From Undaria pinnatifida (lineage: Eukaryota; Sar; Phaeophyceae; Laminariales; Alariaceae): DNA of 64,000 nucleotides. This document shows, in pieces, positions 51,640-63,955 of the stretch. The stretch lies in NCBI GenBank assembly GCA_012845835.1, contig JABAKD010000013.1, positions 8,781,128 to 8,845,127 of the forward strand. The letters run 5' to 3'. The notes beneath the pieces are model-generated. The model was given only the letters and a program-made list of their open reading frames with translations, was not told the origin of the DNA and did no database searches. Made by a program: the position numbers and the translations under genes. The first letter of the stretch is position 1; every line of letters starts with the position of its first letter.

Positions 51640-54600
51640 ACCAGCAAAAATTAAATATCCCGTTTTTTTTCGAAATTCCATCAAAGCCCTCTGTAACCCA
51701 CTACAGTACTACTTTTAGTACTACTACTGTAGTTTGTTTTCATTCCGACCGTGCTTCGAGTGAGGTGTTGTTTCCTCTTTTGCTGGACACCTCGAGTGTA
51801 AGTGTGTAGGATTGCCCGAGGGGTGCAGGGTAGTCGGTGCTGGGTAAGCTCTCTTCACGCTTCGTTTTATCTCGGTAATCTCCAGGTACGTAGCTCAGCT
51901 CCATAATAAGCAATCGTACACGGGACGCAATGCCGTGTGTAGGAGATGAGGGGATATTCGAGGTGCATCTCGAACATCCCTTATACTCCCGTAAGCATGT
52001 CAGAAACGTCATATCACATGATCTACGAATCCACGACACGCATGATCTGAATCAATATCTGTCTACGGCTACGAATACGTATGCCGTATGGAAATCCACA
52101 ACAATAGCCCACCCTGAATAATCGTGAGTATATGCAGATCGCACGACCATCGGAGGATATCAACCAGAAATCGAGAGGGCGGTCGAAGATGCGGCTACTC
52201 GAAAGTAGCGCTATTGAGACTACAGATCCCCCACACCTCGTAAAGAGGAAAAAAGCCTCTTGCAAGAGTTAAAACGCTGTGATGGAGCTTACTACAGTGT
52301 GGGGTCGAGATCGGGTGTGTACTTGTGGTGTACCAACAGCAATCGGGTTACGAAAATGTGAAGGGCAAGGACAAAAGAGCGAAATACTACGAAAGGTATA
52401 CACGTGGAGACGTAGATGAAAGGGGAAACAAATCACACCATGAAGCAATGGAAATAAGGCCCGAAACGTGGGATCTAAGAGAACAACATAGGGCTTGTAG
52501 TCCAATTGCAAAACGGGAGACGGGGCTATCAAAGCAAGTCGTAAGCTCAAGGCGAGGAAAGACAACCGTATGGGACTCCGTTGACGACATACTCGTATTT
52601 TTGTTCTTATAGACGCATTATGGGTGGTCAGGTTTACCCTATAGACTAATAGCGAAAGAACGAGAGCCGCCGCTCCCATTCCACTCGCACCAATGCTATG
52701 TGAGTCAAGTTTCGCTAGTGTCCAACCTATCTATGGTTTCTATAAATGGAAGCTGTTTTACGTCCGTCTGTCCGTCCGTCCAAAAAGATAGTACTTTGAT
52801 CAAAATAATTGTGTCTGAAGTCCCTTGATGCCGCCCTGCATCGAATATGGTATATCACTGAATATCAATACCAGCATCTCTCGTAACATCTTCAAGTAGG
52901 CATTGCAACTTTGGCACTGCATTTACTTCTTGTGGTAGCACTGCCCTCGACACTAGTAGTCCATAGTAGTAGTCCATAAGACGGTGTCGGCTCACACACA
53001 CAGTGTACCAACGCGACCGACGTACACTACACCTGCTTCGTTCCTCGTCCGACATGCCGAGGACAGTTCACTCGCAATGCACCACTCACGCTAAAATTCC
53101 ACACAGAGGGGTATCGGCATGCTCGTATTGACATGAGTCAAGGTGGCTGTTGTTATAGCTATTGCCGGTATTCTTAATATTATTACTATATTTGCCATTC
53201 GATAATGTAAAGCGCGAGTGTCTATTGAACGTTGTTGTGGATGTACTAAGAAGGCACTTCTGAATGAGATGCCCGTACTTGTAGGAAGGGGATGGGGGCT
53301 GCACTGCCCCCTCCCCTCACGCATTCGTACGCCTCCCCCCCCCGATATTTTCTCGCCATCATCGCCGTGGCGCAATACAAACCGGGCCCATCCCTCCTCA
53401 TCATGTATACCCCAGTGCGTACCGCAATCGACGTCACGGCCACCAAAAAGAAACACCCGAAGGAACCTCTTACCTATCACCCCACACCTTCACCCTCGCG
53501 AGATAAGAGCGCTATAGTTGTGCACACGAGCACGCAACAGTACCAGAAGGTTTCCACTCCGCGAGGGTTGACACAACACTAAAACCGCCAACTCTAAAAC
53601 CTATCACCCCCATGCATATAGTACGTACCCAAATCAATCCCGCCACATGTTTAATATATCTGCGGACAACGCTCATCGATCCGCCACACAGTATTGCACC
53701 TGGTATACCAACATGTAAACGAATTGTAGTTCGTTCTGGTACCTCGATTTCGCCGCTAATCGGCTCGAGTGTCGGTGCGAGCGTTTCTCAGCACGCTCGA
53801 CCTAGTATAAGGCATCTCGACCTCGCCGCTAATCGGTTCGATTGCCGGCGTGAGTTCACCATTTCGACAAAAAAACAACTCTGAGGAAGCAATGATCGGT
53901 CTCTTATCACTCCACCAATCCATATTGTATACCAAACATAAGAACAAGAAAAGAATACCCCCACCGCGCACGCCGCTAGATAGATCAACATCGATCCATG
54001 TAGGACTTCCAACACTCGGATCTGCCGCTCCCTGCCTCCTTGCCCGATCTCCTTGACCCCTTTAGAACTGCACCCACGTTTTCGTTATAAACTAGTCAAA
54101 ATTAGACTAGGATATCTACTTTTAGGAGTAATGAAAGGATGAACTTACGGCTCAGGAGCGACGCCAGCATCCCTTCCGGCCCTCACTCACAAACGCTATA
54201 CTCGTGGCCACATTCTGAGCATGCCCACCACACGACACACTTGCACAGGCAAGGTCCAGTCAGGTAAGACTTCAACATCTTAAATTGTCCCCACGTCAGT
54301 ACCGTCTCCTAGTCCTTACTACACCATCACGATAGCTTTGTGGGTGAATACGGAAGGTATAATATTGGAATCCTAACGATCGCGACACCCCTTCCCCGCC
54401 CACCCCAACCAATATACGCCTCCGCAAGATTACCCGTCGGAAAAGCACAGCAAAGACGCCGACTCCACCCACCGGCTGCAAAACGTCGTTACTGTACTTT
54501 ATTCTATCGGGATGGCTCCCTGTCCTCGGCATTTCGCTCCGGCATCTATCTGTGGAGGCATGGTACGAAGTTTGCATTTTCTTATGGCTGGGGGTGGAAG

Positions 54601-55070
54601 CTAGGCATAGTTTAGGAACCAACAAAGCCCTGAACATCTTTCCAGCTCCACCTCAGTCAAGACAACTATACTGTCGTGAACCAAGATGCACGGCACCCAA
54701 CGTGCGTGTTATAAAGCAAATTGTGGCCGGAACTATTTCCTGGCGTTATTGCTTCAAGTTCAACGACAATCACTTGCATCGTATATCATTGACCGGGCAA
54801 GACGTACCCTTTACAATAGCCATCGCTGTCTACAGCATCATCAATAGGGGCAGAAAATCGGAGGGTTTATGATAGATTTGCCGACATGAACAGTCTTCGT
54901 CGCCCTACCGTGCACCCTTACACCCGCATCGCACTATACACGGTAGTAATATCGTAAAACAATAAGCGCGTAACACGGCGTTATAGCGGTAAAACCATAA
55001 ACAAAAAGCATCACCTCTCATAATCCCATCGCACTACAACAGTAGTAATATCATATATAGAAAAAAGCGC
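51640..55070. other. Non-genic stretch
   Basis: Frames near 52269-52679, 53091-53480 and 54296-54637 have no recognisable content and no convincing splice partners. A short GTCC run lies at 52762-52780. Nothing else can be supported. Confidence 0.4.
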
Positions 55071-55074
55071 GTTC

Positions 55075-55880
55075 GCTCCGAGTAGTTCCTTTTCGCCACC
55101 TTTTCTACCCAAACCAAATAGAACGCATGTACGTGCCTTGCGCGGGTTTTCTTTCGTGATCAGAAAAGCAACAGTCACCGGGCTTAACCTTAACCCCTTG
55201 CCTTTCCTCCCACCATATTGCATGAAGAGCGCGATCCTTCCACCGCATGTGGTCATCGCGTTGCTATTGTAGGTTCAAAACATCTCTAGAGAAGCCCCGC
55301 CTTTCAAGTACAGATCAAGGCAAACCAATCAACACACATTTCGTATACCCACCGAAACAGACCCCAAGAAACTCGCCAATACTAGCGGCCACTCTTATCG
55401 GAGATCTTTTTTACTGACTTCCTTTTTTTTGTCAAGCATTCAGGGAAAACAAGACAAAATTAAAAAAATCAGGTGCGCTTCGCCTTCCTCTTTCAGGAAA
55501 GTTTAGGGAAAAACTCAGAACACAGTAAAACAAAGGGGGGAAAAAAAAAACGCCGAGAAGCTAACATTATGATCGTAAATGAAAGGGAGGTTAGGGCCTT
55601 TTGCGCATATGAAAAGTCCCTTATTGTTCCTTGCTCTCTTGCTCTCCCGCCCTTCTCCTGATCCTTTAGCACCAGCAACACGATCATTCCACACCACATG
55701 GTGATCGTGTTGCTATTGCAAGCGCGAGGATCATCTAAAGGAATCTCGCCTTGTACGCATCCTACTGTAACACAAGCCTTCCTCAGTTACGAGTGACAAC
55801 ACGCGTCGAAGCAAAGCCATCCAGACAACCGGCGATCCCACCGAAATGGACCCCAAGAAAACCGCCAGTAATGAGCATTC
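55075..55880 (+). repeat. Diverged tandem duplication, ~480-490 base period
   Basis: Similar blocks recur in order: a CATGTGGTCATCGCGTTGCTATTG block near 55240 and its relative near 55697 with GTGTTGCTATTG, then CCGAAACAGACCCCAAGAAAC near 55350 and CCGAAATGGACCCCAAGAAAAC near 55842. Copies have diverged strongly. Confidence 0.5.
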
Positions 55881-56606
55881 CCTCGCCCTCATCGTGCCCT
55901 CACGCCTTTAAGGACACAATGCCCCCCCCCCCCCCGCCCTAATATCCCCAAGTCGTATCGAGGGCCAATTAGCACAACATTCTATCGACGAGCCAGCCAG
56001 CCGAAGATGCGAGTGGGCCATAGTGAAGGCATCCTGCCCAAAGCGCCAACCCGCCCGTTAACTCTCGTATAGCCGACTGCTGACCGATTCACGGCCTCCG
56101 CCAATATCTCTTTCTAGTTTCAATCACAGCTTTTGCCCTCTGTGATGGTGATCTCCCTCCATTTCCTCCTGACGGGTGACAATGTTGGAATTCAATTCAT
56201 CAGAAGCGCATGAACTTTCCGCGGGTTTGGACCCCGCGTCCAGTGGTGCTGATGCTTGTTCGCTGGCTCGGCCTGGAGAAGAAGAAATACACAGAACATG
56301 GCACATGGGCAGCCAAAAGGAAACGCCAAGCATCGGGAAGGAAAAGTTGATCAATGCCTGGAATGCTTCTGTAGGCGTATCGTATATTGAAAAGCACGGC
56401 TACCATCGAGAAACAGGAACTGGAGGTACTGTCTTCCAATGCGCTGTTCTCACAGGCGATAGCATCATGGTACACAATGTACCGGCTATTAAATGCTACC
56501 TTGGCTACGCTGACATGGCGCCGTTCAAAACCAGACTTCAGGTACGGGAGGGCGATAAAACGCAGTGTCACGGTGTTCGTTTCTGTAACACGAGCTTGCA
56601 ATCTAA
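55881..56606. other. 3' flank of the coiled-coil gene, no clear gene
   Basis: Both strands are open over 56176-56600 for about 150-200 codons. The plus frame (NAWNASVGVSYIEKHGYHRE) looks somewhat protein-like and ends at a possible donor CTTCAG before GTACGG, but it has no partner exons. I leave it uncalled. Confidence 0.35.
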
Positions 56607-56715
56607 TTACCGACTCTGACCCGTCGCCACGGCGTACAAATATGTGCCCTGGCTCTCTTTGAATACCTCCGCGGTCTGGGTCGTCCGCCTTCGGGCCTTC
56701 ACAGTACCAGTACAG
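56607..56715 (-). CDS. Last exon of the coiled-coil gene (proposed)
   Basis: The acceptor is a strong pyrimidine tract with TTTCAG. It is read in the phase left by the larger exon and ends with TAA after GQSR. In another phase the same stretch stays open longer (YWYCEGPKADDPDRGG), so phase matching is the main argument. Confidence 0.45.
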
Positions 56716-59203
56716 CTGAAACAAATATAGAACAAAAAGTAAACCAGGGTGACACAAAAAATTGTCAACGCTCCAACGCTCCAATTTCCGAGACCCAGGC
56801 AGTGGGGCTATACTAAAAGCAGGCAACACCAAACGAGAAAAGGGTATAAACAAACTTACAGAATTTCCAACCCACGAGTTTGATTATCATTCTGACATGG
56901 TAGCAGGTGTGGTATCATTACCCCTTTTGTCGTGTTCCCCTGCATAGCATACTTTGTTATTTTCGTAAAATGTACCCGAAAATTATGCATACAAGTAAAA
57001 AAAAATAGTAACGTACGCTTTCGTCGAAGACCGTTTTTTCGACATTTTCGAAGATGTTTACGAAACTGCATAGCATACTCTGTGATATTAGCACCTTTCC
57101 CCCGAAAATTATGCATGCAAACCAAAAAAATAGCAACGTACGCTTGCGTCGAAGATTTTTTTTTTTTATATGTTTACAAAACTGGCGGTCATGCACGAAA
57201 CAGACGAAAACGGAGAAAACTCTACAAACACGGTTGACGCTGTATCTTTAGTTATTTTGTACTGGTAACAGAGCAATTTAAAAAAAAAAACTTAAGGCTC
57301 ACGAAATCGACTCGTTTTTTTTCCATGTTCTTTTTTATTATCTCGATAATATTATTTGCATGAAACAACATGCGTGAATATAGACGAAAACGGAGCAAAT
57401 TCTTCAACGGTTGACGCTGAAAAATAACTATTTCGTACCGATAATAGAGTTCATAATATACTCTCCGTCTTCAGGTTCACGAAATAAACGGACTTAATCA
57501 ACAACCAACAGTATGCCCTTCTCGCCATCCCTCATCCACATTAGCCAGACCCAATGATATTCTACTTACCGGCGGGTGGTAGTTCTAGTTGACCGGGGTG
57601 GTACGTCTAGCGCGGCGGGATCGGCGGGTACACTGCCCGAGCCGGCCGAAAGTCCTGATTCGTTCTCCTTCGCTGCCGCCGCCCCAGCAGTAGCCCTGGT
57701 GTCCGACCTAAGCACTCGCCCGGACCGCGCAGACCCCCCCACCTTCCCTCGTGCACCGTGGGCTTCTGCGGACCGAACCACTCGCCCCGACGTCGCAACC
57801 CCCTCGACCTTTCCTCCGTCGCCGGAGCCACGGGCCCTCACGACCCGGCCGGTAGGCGCACCACGACGGGCAGGCCCAGTGCAAACAACTGCGCGGTTCT
57901 CCACGGCTCCGGTCACCACCCCTGGGGCGGTTGACGGCGCGTTCATGTCGATAGACCCGCGGTTTACCGCGGGCTTGATCACCACCGGCCGCAAGGCAAG
58001 CGAAGGCGCCTGTGCCTCCGCTGCTGGCATCCCTCCGGAGTTGGGGTTCATGTTGCCCAGAGGGCGGCGGGTACGGAAAGGCGTCGTCACCGACGCGACA
58101 GGAGATACTGCCTTGTCGTTGGTGGTGGTGGTGGTGGTGGACAAATTGGTCTTGGTGCCAGTGGTGGCGGCAGGAGACGTTACCATACTGCCGTTGGTGG
58201 TGGTAGAAGGCATGCTCTTGCCGCCAGTGATGAAAGAGGTCGCGTGCTTGCTGACGGCGATGCCGGCGGTGGCAGCGGGGAACTTGGTCTTGGTGCCGGT
58301 GGTGGCGATGGGGGGCTTGGGCTTCGTTCCAGTGGTGCCGGTGGGGGCGGCGGTAAACTTGGCCGTGGCGATGGGACCGACAGGAGACGTGTTCTCGCTG
58401 ACGGGGGCAACGGTGGTGGTGACAGGAGACGTGATGTTGCTGCTGTCGGAAACAGCAGGAGACGTGCCCTCTGTGCCGGTGGTGACGTCGGTGGCGGCGG
58501 CGGGGGATATGCTCTTCACGGTTTCGCCGGCCAGAGACGTGCTCTTCCTGACGGTGGCCGCTTCGCCAGACTTCATCTTCGCGAAGGCATCGGTAAGAAG
58601 GAACTTGGTCCTCGCGAAACAAGCTTTAGTTTCAGGAGAGTATTCACCGGTCTTGTCGACGGGTGCGACTTTAATGGACTTCATCTTGGCGAAGGTGTCC
58701 GTCAGAAGAGACTTCGTCCTCGCGAAGCAGGCGACTGTCCCAGGAGAGTACCCCTTGTCGCCGGTGGTGCTTCGAGCAGACTTCATCTCCGCCAAGGTGG
58801 CCGCAAGCAGGGATTTGGTCTTCGCGAACGTGGCCACAGTTTCCGGAGAATAACCCTTGTCGTCGGTGGCAGCGCACTTGGTCTTGACGAGGGTGACGCC
58901 GACGAGGGGGGAAGGAGACATGGCCGGGCTTGCCACTGATCCGATGGAGCCCCTGGCGGGTGTCATTGTCGACACGGCCACTTCCGCTGTGGCGTCCGTC
59001 GTTTCCTCGGCAACAGGAGACTCTGCCGGTGCAGAGACGCCAACGGTTGTGGTTGACGTGGCGGCCAACAAATCCCTGAGGCGAGCGACCTCCGCCTGCA
59101 GATAGCTGTTCTTGCGTTGTAGAGTCACTCTCTCACCCTCGCTCGTCCACAGCCGCTCCACGAGGATCCCCAGACACATCTTGAGGTTGGAGGTGGCCTG
59201 CTC
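56607..59203 (-). CDS. Coiled-coil protein with repeated FAKTK units, 3' part
   Basis: Two minus-strand exons (59203-57570, 56715-56607) join in phase: the donor GTAAGT at 57569 leaves two bases and the exon after TTGTTTCAG supplies the third. The stop is at 56609-56607. The large exon follows a TCGTAG acceptor in phase 0, so 5' exons must lie beyond 59203. The product begins with an amphipathic helix (MCLGILVERLWTSEGERVTL then LQRKNSYLQAEVARLRDLL), followed by three or four ~35-residue repeats of the type YSPETVATFAKTKSLLAATL, a long Thr/Val/Ala-rich stretch, three GRVVR units and a basic C-terminus (VKARRRTTQTAEVFKES). I do not recognise the family. A coiled-coil start, disordered middle and basic end recall shugoshins, but the match is weak. 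The plus strand is open for 425 codons as a shadow. Confidence 0.55.
56945..57490 (+). repeat. Two pairs of tandem duplications in the intron
   Basis: Two ~117-base copies (56945-57061, 57062-57180) share CCGAAAATTATGCAT, TAGTAACGTACGCTT/TAGCAACGTACGCTT, GTCGAAGA and GTTTACAAAACTG-type blocks. A second pair, near 57190-57295 and 57370-57490, shares ACGAAAACGGAG and ACGGTTGACGCTG and ends in a TTCACGAAAT/CTCACGAAAT block. Confidence 0.75.
57570..59203 (-). CDS. Large internal exon of the coiled-coil gene
   Basis: It is bounded by TCGTAG upstream and GTAAGT downstream, 544 codons plus two bases. It contains the helix, the FAKTK/FARTK repeats (near 58560-58880) and the low-complexity stretch. 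Confidence 0.6.
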
Positions 59204-61995
59204 CTACGATAGACGTACATCAAGAGGGAAAACCAGGTACATATAGGCCCACGAACAAGGGATAGTGAGGGACAATATGTCCAGCGTAGAACATTGCAGA
59301 ATGCTTCGCTTCGCTTCTGCTCGTTGCAGTAGATTTCGTTTCGTTTCGATGCAGTGCAGGGTACTCTTTAGATACGTATGCGAATAGGTTTGAGCCCATA
59401 CATAAAAAAATTGTTTAAAAGTGTCCTTCTACAAATGCTAAGGTGATAAAGTTATAGCCTAGTACGTATGGGAACCTAGGAATGTCATGTTCCCCCCGTG
59501 CGGTTTCAGTATTGTTACACGAAGTATGCTGACGAAGCTCACAATGCTACCCTAAGCCCTAACCCAACCCCCAACCCCTGCCTTACCCGAAGGGCTTTGT
59601 CCGGCGAAATTCCGGCGCAAACGGTTGCATTGACAACTTGCTCGACCATTATAAAAATGAACGATATTTTCCCCCGTTTTCTGCACTATATCCCCTAAGT
59701 TAATTAATAATTTGGACAAGCCTACTTAACATGTGCGCCATTTCCAATGAAACCAATCCGAAATGTATCGCAAAAAAAAACGTTCAAAAGAGGGGAAAAG
59801 CAATCTGAACCTGAGCACGAACAAGAGGAATCGTTTCCCGCCCTTTAGTTTGAAAGGAAAAAGCGGGGTCTCCGTCAATAGTTCTCCGTAATGTTTATGT
59901 AACGATCCAAAGCATCCTTCCAAATCCTGTTTAGGCTGATGTCTCCGTCACGTTTTGTTATCAACAATATCGGAAATACAAACTAATATGGCAAAGTACG
60001 ATACCTGCCCAGATTCGCCGGAGAACAAATCACAAAACGCTACTTCCCAAAAGTGCACCCCGAGGAAAAATGGGCAGCAGCAGGTGGAATAGATTTATGT
60101 CAAAAAGCTGGAAGTAGATAATGCAGAAGGAAGATGGATTTTGTGCATAGGCTTCCTGTAATGGGTTCCTTAGTTTTCCTCTTTCTGGGAATGTTTGCGA
60201 GTGATCGATGTGGAAGCGCATGCTGCACACTGTAGGATAACAAACATTATGGTAAATATTTCATAATCGTGAAATTTCACCGTTTCTCGCTGTGGAACGA
60301 GGATGCAAGAGGAAACACGGACTTGGGGTATATGGCGGTGAGAAAGAGGTCCCTTTTCTTAACGTCATATCCCATTGCTCAGGACAACTATGAAACGGTC
60401 TGTCTGAGGACATTTATGAGTAATGTTATGTTGAAGCTCATGCTGTACACTGTTGGATGACAAAACCAATAGTATTAACTGTAGTAGTCGTTGTATTCTG
60501 AACTTATTTCTATATCAAAACTGGATGGCGTCACGGGAACAAGCGCTAAATATACATAGATGGCAAACGGAATATTAGTAATAAAAATATTAACAACAGC
60601 TCATGTCGCCCATTAGCGGATGGCGAACCAAATATACCTGTCGTAACAATACTGCAGGCACCGTAGTATACTACTCCGTATATAGAATAATTGTTCTACA
60701 TATTCACCATTCACTACACTTTTCTTTCAGCCGCACTCTGAACAAACCGTGGTCGTAGGCGTCTACGAGTCAGTACCTCGTATGACTGGGGGGCTCAAAT
60801 AGTACGAGTAGTGTACCAACTCCCGGTATGCGTATATAATTCGCCTGCTGGAAATAAACGCCAAGTTGCATGATAGGAGGGGCTATGAGTTAGCTGACTG
60901 CAAGTCTCCAGCTAGTTTTAAGTTGACTATTAATAGATGCAACAGTTAGTTGGGCGCGTCTTTGCATCTGATCGGCGCGTTTTTCTGGGGCTTAACTCGT
61001 GTTTTTTATTGACGAAGGCTAATAGTCAATCGTTATTATTAGTATTATTAGTAGCACATTCTTGCTACCCGACAATGTGCAGCATGACCACAACCTACAA
61101 CGTCGTCGCTCACGCATATTCCCAAAAAGAAGGACACCAAGGGAATCCAAAGAAGGGAACCTATGCGCGAAGTTTAACGCATTTCTGTACCTGCATCCGG
61201 CTTTATACCGTTCTAAAAGTCGTTTGGTGCCCCTTGTTCCACCCTTCCTTCTCACAACATGCTCAACGTATTTTCCATTAATAGTGATATTTAGCTTCTA
61301 CTCCGCCCCCCAAGTGAGATCTACCTGGTATACCTGGTAGTCAAGCTCAGGCAACTCATAGCCCTATCAGTTTGGCGTCGAAGCTGGATTTCGTATTTAT
61401 CGACCATTGAGCACAGGCTACTATCGGCTGTTGTATGATATTAGTATGGATATCTCTGAATCGAAGACCAACGCCCGCATGGGTAGGGTGGAACGTAACT
61501 GGACCAAGTCCGGCGGAAGGCTTTTCATCATGGCCAGGGGTTTTGTTGGTGGGTGAGCTTGCGCAAGTCCCACACTACCCGGGATGATCCCATCCCGAGC
61601 GGCTATCTCCACCGCACCTGACCCCCAGGGGTCAGGTCGGGTCGACATACTCACGCATCCGTTTACAACGGCAGCTTGCACTTCCGGAGTAGTAACGGGG
61701 ACCGCCGGTAGGGACAGCTCGCGCTATCGTTATCACGGGAGCTGAAGGACACGCCTGCTAACGCTGGGTTGCGAATGCAATTGAGTTAAACTGACACACG
61801 ACGTGAACTACAATAATACGTGGAAGTGTGGTGAGCTTTATTTTTCCCATCCAACGGAGGATAAAAAAAAAACTGAATTGTTACCAGGCACTCCCTTCGG
61901 CGGCAGCGGTAGCATTCCGTGTGTCACACAGCCAGTACTTGTATGTGGTTTTTCTCACCATTAACACACATTATCAATTGCATATGATTACCCTA
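59204..61995. other. Non-genic as far as seen; 5' exons expected here
   Basis: Earlier exons of the minus-strand coiled-coil gene should lie in or beyond this stretch but none could be identified. A short repeat, GAAGCGCATGCTGCACACTG near 60211 and GAAGCTCATGCTGTACACTG near 60434, is visible. Confidence 0.4.
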
Positions 61996-62070
61996 GCCAG
62001 CGCCCCCGTGGTCTAGTGACGATAAGGGTAGCACTTTCTGGCAAAATGAAAGTGACTCACGACTCACGAA
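61996..62070 (+). repeat. tRNA-like head sequence, decayed
   Basis: GCCCCCGTGGTCTAGTGACG then ATAAGGGTAGC resembles the A-box half of the SINE heads seen elsewhere. A recognisable B box and a cloverleaf 3' half are lacking, so it is not a tRNA gene. Confidence 0.4.
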
Positions 62071-62098
62071 GCGTCTTAAATGAAAAACTAACCAATCT

Positions 62099-62175
62099 CA
62101 TTATCGTTATCGTTACAATTTTGTTACAATCTCGTTACAATCTAGTTACAATCTCGTTACAATCTCATCACAATG
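62099..62175 (+). repeat. Short tandem repeat, CTCGTTACAAT type
   Basis: About six units of TCTCGTTACAA and variants (CTAGTTACAA, CTCATCACAA) in a row. Confidence 0.9.
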
Positions 62176-62334
62176 CCACACAATGCCGTTCACATTATTA
62201 GTTGTGTACGTCCTCAAGAAGGATACAGGTCGGTGACTCCCCTGAGTGCCCTAGTACCAGAGGGTCAACAGGACGATTTTCCAAGACGATCAGTCTACCA
62301 TATAACACGGAATAAAGCACACACCCATCAGATA

Positions 62335-63620
62335 ACACCCCCCCCTACATGAGCACACCCGGTGATATGTTGTTTGTTTTGTTTTTCGATCACCACTTTA
62401 TCACCGGGGGTACGTTGAATACCACACCCCCTACGGGGAACGCCTGAAACTAATACTAAACTCCAAAATTATCACACCGTCTGGTGGATACCATTCACCC
62501 GCAACGGGCACCGGTTTGGACACCAGCATGGAGGCAACAGCTGTGCCCCATCACAGTGATCCGAACGAGTCCGCGGCCCCAACCCCACCGGTGTCTGCTG
62601 CTACTGGTTGCGATCTATTACGGCATGGCGCACGAAACCTAGTACGCGTTACCGGTTGTACGGGTATTACCGGCATATTTGGTGTGGTGGAGCATTAGCA
62701 ACACATTTTATTTGTAAACTAGGTTGTGATACAAACATATTTCCGTAGGTGACATACGACATCGGTACTTTTCTGCAGGGGTTGAGAATGAGTACCGGTA
62801 GGTTTGAAAGGTCCTCGGGTAATGCCGCTACCGGTACCTGTGGTACCGACAAGCAGTGTCGGTGATATTATTTTTTGCGTCCCTCCTTTCCTCGTTTGTT
62901 CCCTCTTCATTTTGCCGTTTTGGTTTCGCATGTTCGTACTTTTTTCTCGTTTGATTTGATGCTTTCAGCGGTAATACCGTTGCGTCAACAACCAACCAGC
63001 GCGCACTGCGGTGGTAACGGTACGATACTGTTGTTGTGCTGGGTTCGGGTTGGAAAGAAAGGGTATATATATATCAAAAGATGGCAGCAGACGATTTAGC
63101 AGTGGGGCAAGGCCTTTGACGTGCAATTGTTGGGAGTCTCATCATTGAATACCGGTATATTCGTATTGCCGGTGACCGTTTTCCGGTACCACAGCAAGGC
63201 GGGGATTTTTGCTGTCATCCCCGGGTTTCAAACGTGTGCCTTACCATCACCGACATTACGTGATAATGGAAAAAAAACTCTGGTTTTAAACCTGTCCCTC
63301 TCATGTGTTAGCGCATCCCTTGTTATCACACTCCCTGCAATCTTGCCGCTGTCTGTTCCCTCTTCCTAGCAATCATTGAAACCGTTAGCACACCCCGTCG
63401 TTAGCAAACCCCCTGTAATCTGGCCGGGATTTGTTCACACTCCTTAGCAATCGTTACTAACGTTAGCACATCCCCTCAAAACCACACCCCCTAGCTGCGG
63501 GGCTATCGTGCATGGTTGCTATCACCGCGGATACGTTAGAAACCACACCCCCCTACAGCAGCACACCCGGTGGTAATATTTTTCAACGCTAAACTGTCAT
63601 CACCGGGGTGTGCTTTCTTC
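62335..63620. repeat. Paired dyad units bracketing an ACCGGTA-rich stretch
   Basis: Units near 62335-62420 and 63535-63620 both hold ACCCCCC(C)CTACA..AGCACACCCGGTG, a short loop and ATCACCGGGG. Between them TACCGGTA-type motifs occur repeatedly, with GTTAGCA(C/A)A(C/T)CCC copies near 63385-63475. No gene is recognised; plus frames in it are short. Confidence 0.6.
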
Positions 63621-63725
63621 CGTGTTAAACGGGATATAGTCTGGCAATTCTACACTGGACATGGTTGTTATATGAGTGCCCAACGTTGTGGTCGTACGAC
63701 ATGCTTGTAACATACCTGGAGGATG

Positions 63726-63955
63726 TTTTTTTTTTTATCATCACTTTTTACTTTCCAACTCAACCAAGAGATTTTACCCTCAGCGACCTTCTGGACAAGC
63801 CGTGGTCACGGGTGTCTTCCTTTCTCCACAGTACGTGCCTTTCTTTTAACGCGCATAGGGTTCAGTATTCCCACTTTTCAAGCTTTTTGTTATTATGCTC
63901 GTCGATTTTCATCGAATTTAGCTGACTCACGCTCTCGCTCTTTCCGCTATAGATG
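63726..63955 (-). mobile_element. tRNA-family SINE, diverged and truncated at the head
   Basis: A T run (63726-63736) and the body blocks CTTCTGGACAAGCCGTGGTC, CGGGTGTCTTCC and GTCGATTTTCATCGA match the long SINE copies in reverse, with ~30 extra bases after the tail. The head is not seen before about 63960. Confidence 0.6.

Noticed and set aside
56176-56619. Plus-strand 147-codon frame as a gene
   Set aside because: It is somewhat protein-like, but no family, no start context and no partner exons are evident, and the opposite strand is open too.
57576-58853. 425-codon plus-strand frame opposite the coiled-coil gene
   Set aside because: The minus strand has a heptad helix, internal repeats and matching splice phases. 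The plus frame has only low-complexity Val/Gly/Ala sequence.
61996-62070. A tRNA gene
   Set aside because: Only an A-box-like half is present. No B box or acceptor-stem pairing could be found, so it is more likely a decayed SINE head.
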